From HXMU1420-13 sp024742815 (GTDB taxonomy: Bacteria > Bacteroidota > Rhodothermia > Balneolales > Balneolaceae), in NCBI GenBank assembly GCA_024742815.1, contig JANSXX010000011.1:50850-114849 (forward strand): a DNA stretch of 64,000 nucleotides, given 5' to 3'. The notes below the pieces were generated by a model that saw only the letters and a program-made list of their open reading frames with translations, did no database searches and was not told the DNA's origin. Positions 63,487 to 64,000 of this stretch are shown piece after piece; positions within the stretch are counted from its first letter, which is position 1, and the number at the start of each line of letters is the position of its first letter. Both the position numbers and the translations under genes were made by a program.

Positions 63487-64000
63487 TTAATAATTTCTAG
63501 TCAAAGAAGGACAAAATCGCTGAACTTCAAACACCAAGGCTAAAGCCTTTGCTTGCTTATGATCGTGGTCTTACCAAAACCATAAGCAAGTGGGTAGTTC
63601 GCTCAAGGTTAATTGATATCCCGTGGCAATCTAGCTCAGTTCGCCTTTCATAATTTGCAAACCGTTATTCATACCTAAGATCCCGGCTTTCGCTGCGGGA
63701 TGACGTAGGTTCTTGCACAATAAGCTTAAAACACCAAGGCTAAAGCCTTTGCTTGCTTATGATTGTGGTCTTACCAAAACCATAAGCAAGTAGAGAGTTT
63801 ACTCCCGGTTAATTGATATCACGTGCCAATCTAGCTCAGTTCGCCTTTCATAATTTGCAAACTGATAATCAAGCCTAAGATCCCGGCTTTCGCTGCGGGA
63901 TGACGTAGGTTCTTGCACAATAAGCTTAAAACACCAAGGCTAAAGCCTTTGCTTGCTTATGATCGTGGTCTTACCAAAACCATAAGCAAGTGGGTAGTTC
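63487..64000. repeat. 200-bp tandem repeat array (runs off window)
   Basis: The marker ACACCAAGGCTAAAGCCTTT occurs at 63531, 63731 and 63931, exactly 200 bp apart. Each unit carries an inverted repeat (CTTGCTTATG ... CATAAGCAAG), a block beginning TTAATTGATATC and a hairpin of the form TCCCGGCTTTCGCTGCGGGA. Units 1 and 2 differ by a few substitutions. No ORF, and no CRISPR-like short spacing. Confidence 0.9.

Noticed and set aside
63531..64000. Tandem repeat as a possible CRISPR array
   Set aside because: The period is 200 bp and the whole unit is repeated; there are no short repeats with unique spacers and no cas genes.

Overview
The window looks like a chromosome segment from a member of the Bacteroidota/Balneolota side of the tree (Balneola-like). 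The evidence is low G+C, a C-terminal secretion sorting domain of the YPNPFNPST type, promoters with a TAnnTTTG -7 element, tRNAs without encoded CCA, and a TonB receptor with a carboxypeptidase-like regulatory domain. I could not run a similarity search, so this placement is from recall of family features.

Layout. 1-2.1 kb: the 3' end of a CBM6/PA14 surface protein, a peptidoglycan amidase and a DUF1456 protein. 2.2-8.8 kb: gltB, hisF, a C-terminally truncated AMP-binding protein and a CAU tRNA. 9.0-12.9 kb (minus): GspF-like platform protein, three minor pseudopilins and an envelope protein. 13.2-16.8 kb: accessory genes (a ribbon-helix-helix protein, small membrane proteins and a three-gene envelope operon). 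17.4-18.2 kb: a decayed AbiE-type toxin-antitoxin module cut by a scrap of RHS repeat. 18.2-31.6 kb (minus): two giant RHS-type surface proteins, a lipoprotein, an OmpH/Skp-like chaperone, two near-duplicate fibre proteins and a small unknown. 31.7-38.5 kb (minus): prepilin peptidase, pilin, PilP/PilO/PilMN-like assembly proteins, secretin and GspE ATPase. 39-46.6 kb: a paralogous pair of membrane proteins, hisE, a HAD phosphatase, OsmC, an M28 peptidase lipoprotein, GAPDH and P5C dehydrogenase. 46.7-52.1 kb (minus): ankyrin protein, fmt, def, ruvX, an HU-family protein and Rel. 52.2-53.3 kb: a broken and an intact tRNA-Leu, then long direct repeats. 53.3-63.5 kb: tex, an SDR/DUF2867 protein, pfkB, an outer-membrane protein, a fructokinase-like kinase with a sugar porter, and a TonB receptor. 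63.5-64 kb: a 200-bp tandem repeat that runs off the end.

How the genes fit together. The two halves of one type II secretion/type IV pilus-like machine (9-13 kb and 31.7-38.5 kb) lie on the same strand. Between them sits the RHS/fibre/chaperone operon, whose products have Sec signal peptides but no visible sorting domain of the kind seen in the first gene. The inference is that this is one co-inherited surface-display or secretion system, and it is the most interesting part of the window. The 57-63.5 kb genes read as a sugar (probably fructose or a fructose-containing oligosaccharide) uptake and phosphorylation locus. The 47-52 kb block is ordinary translation, DNA and stringent-response housekeeping.

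Intergenic DNA is rich in repeats: 200-bp tandem units, direct repeats of about 198 and 265 bp, and small palindromes. These suggest active local duplication in this genome.
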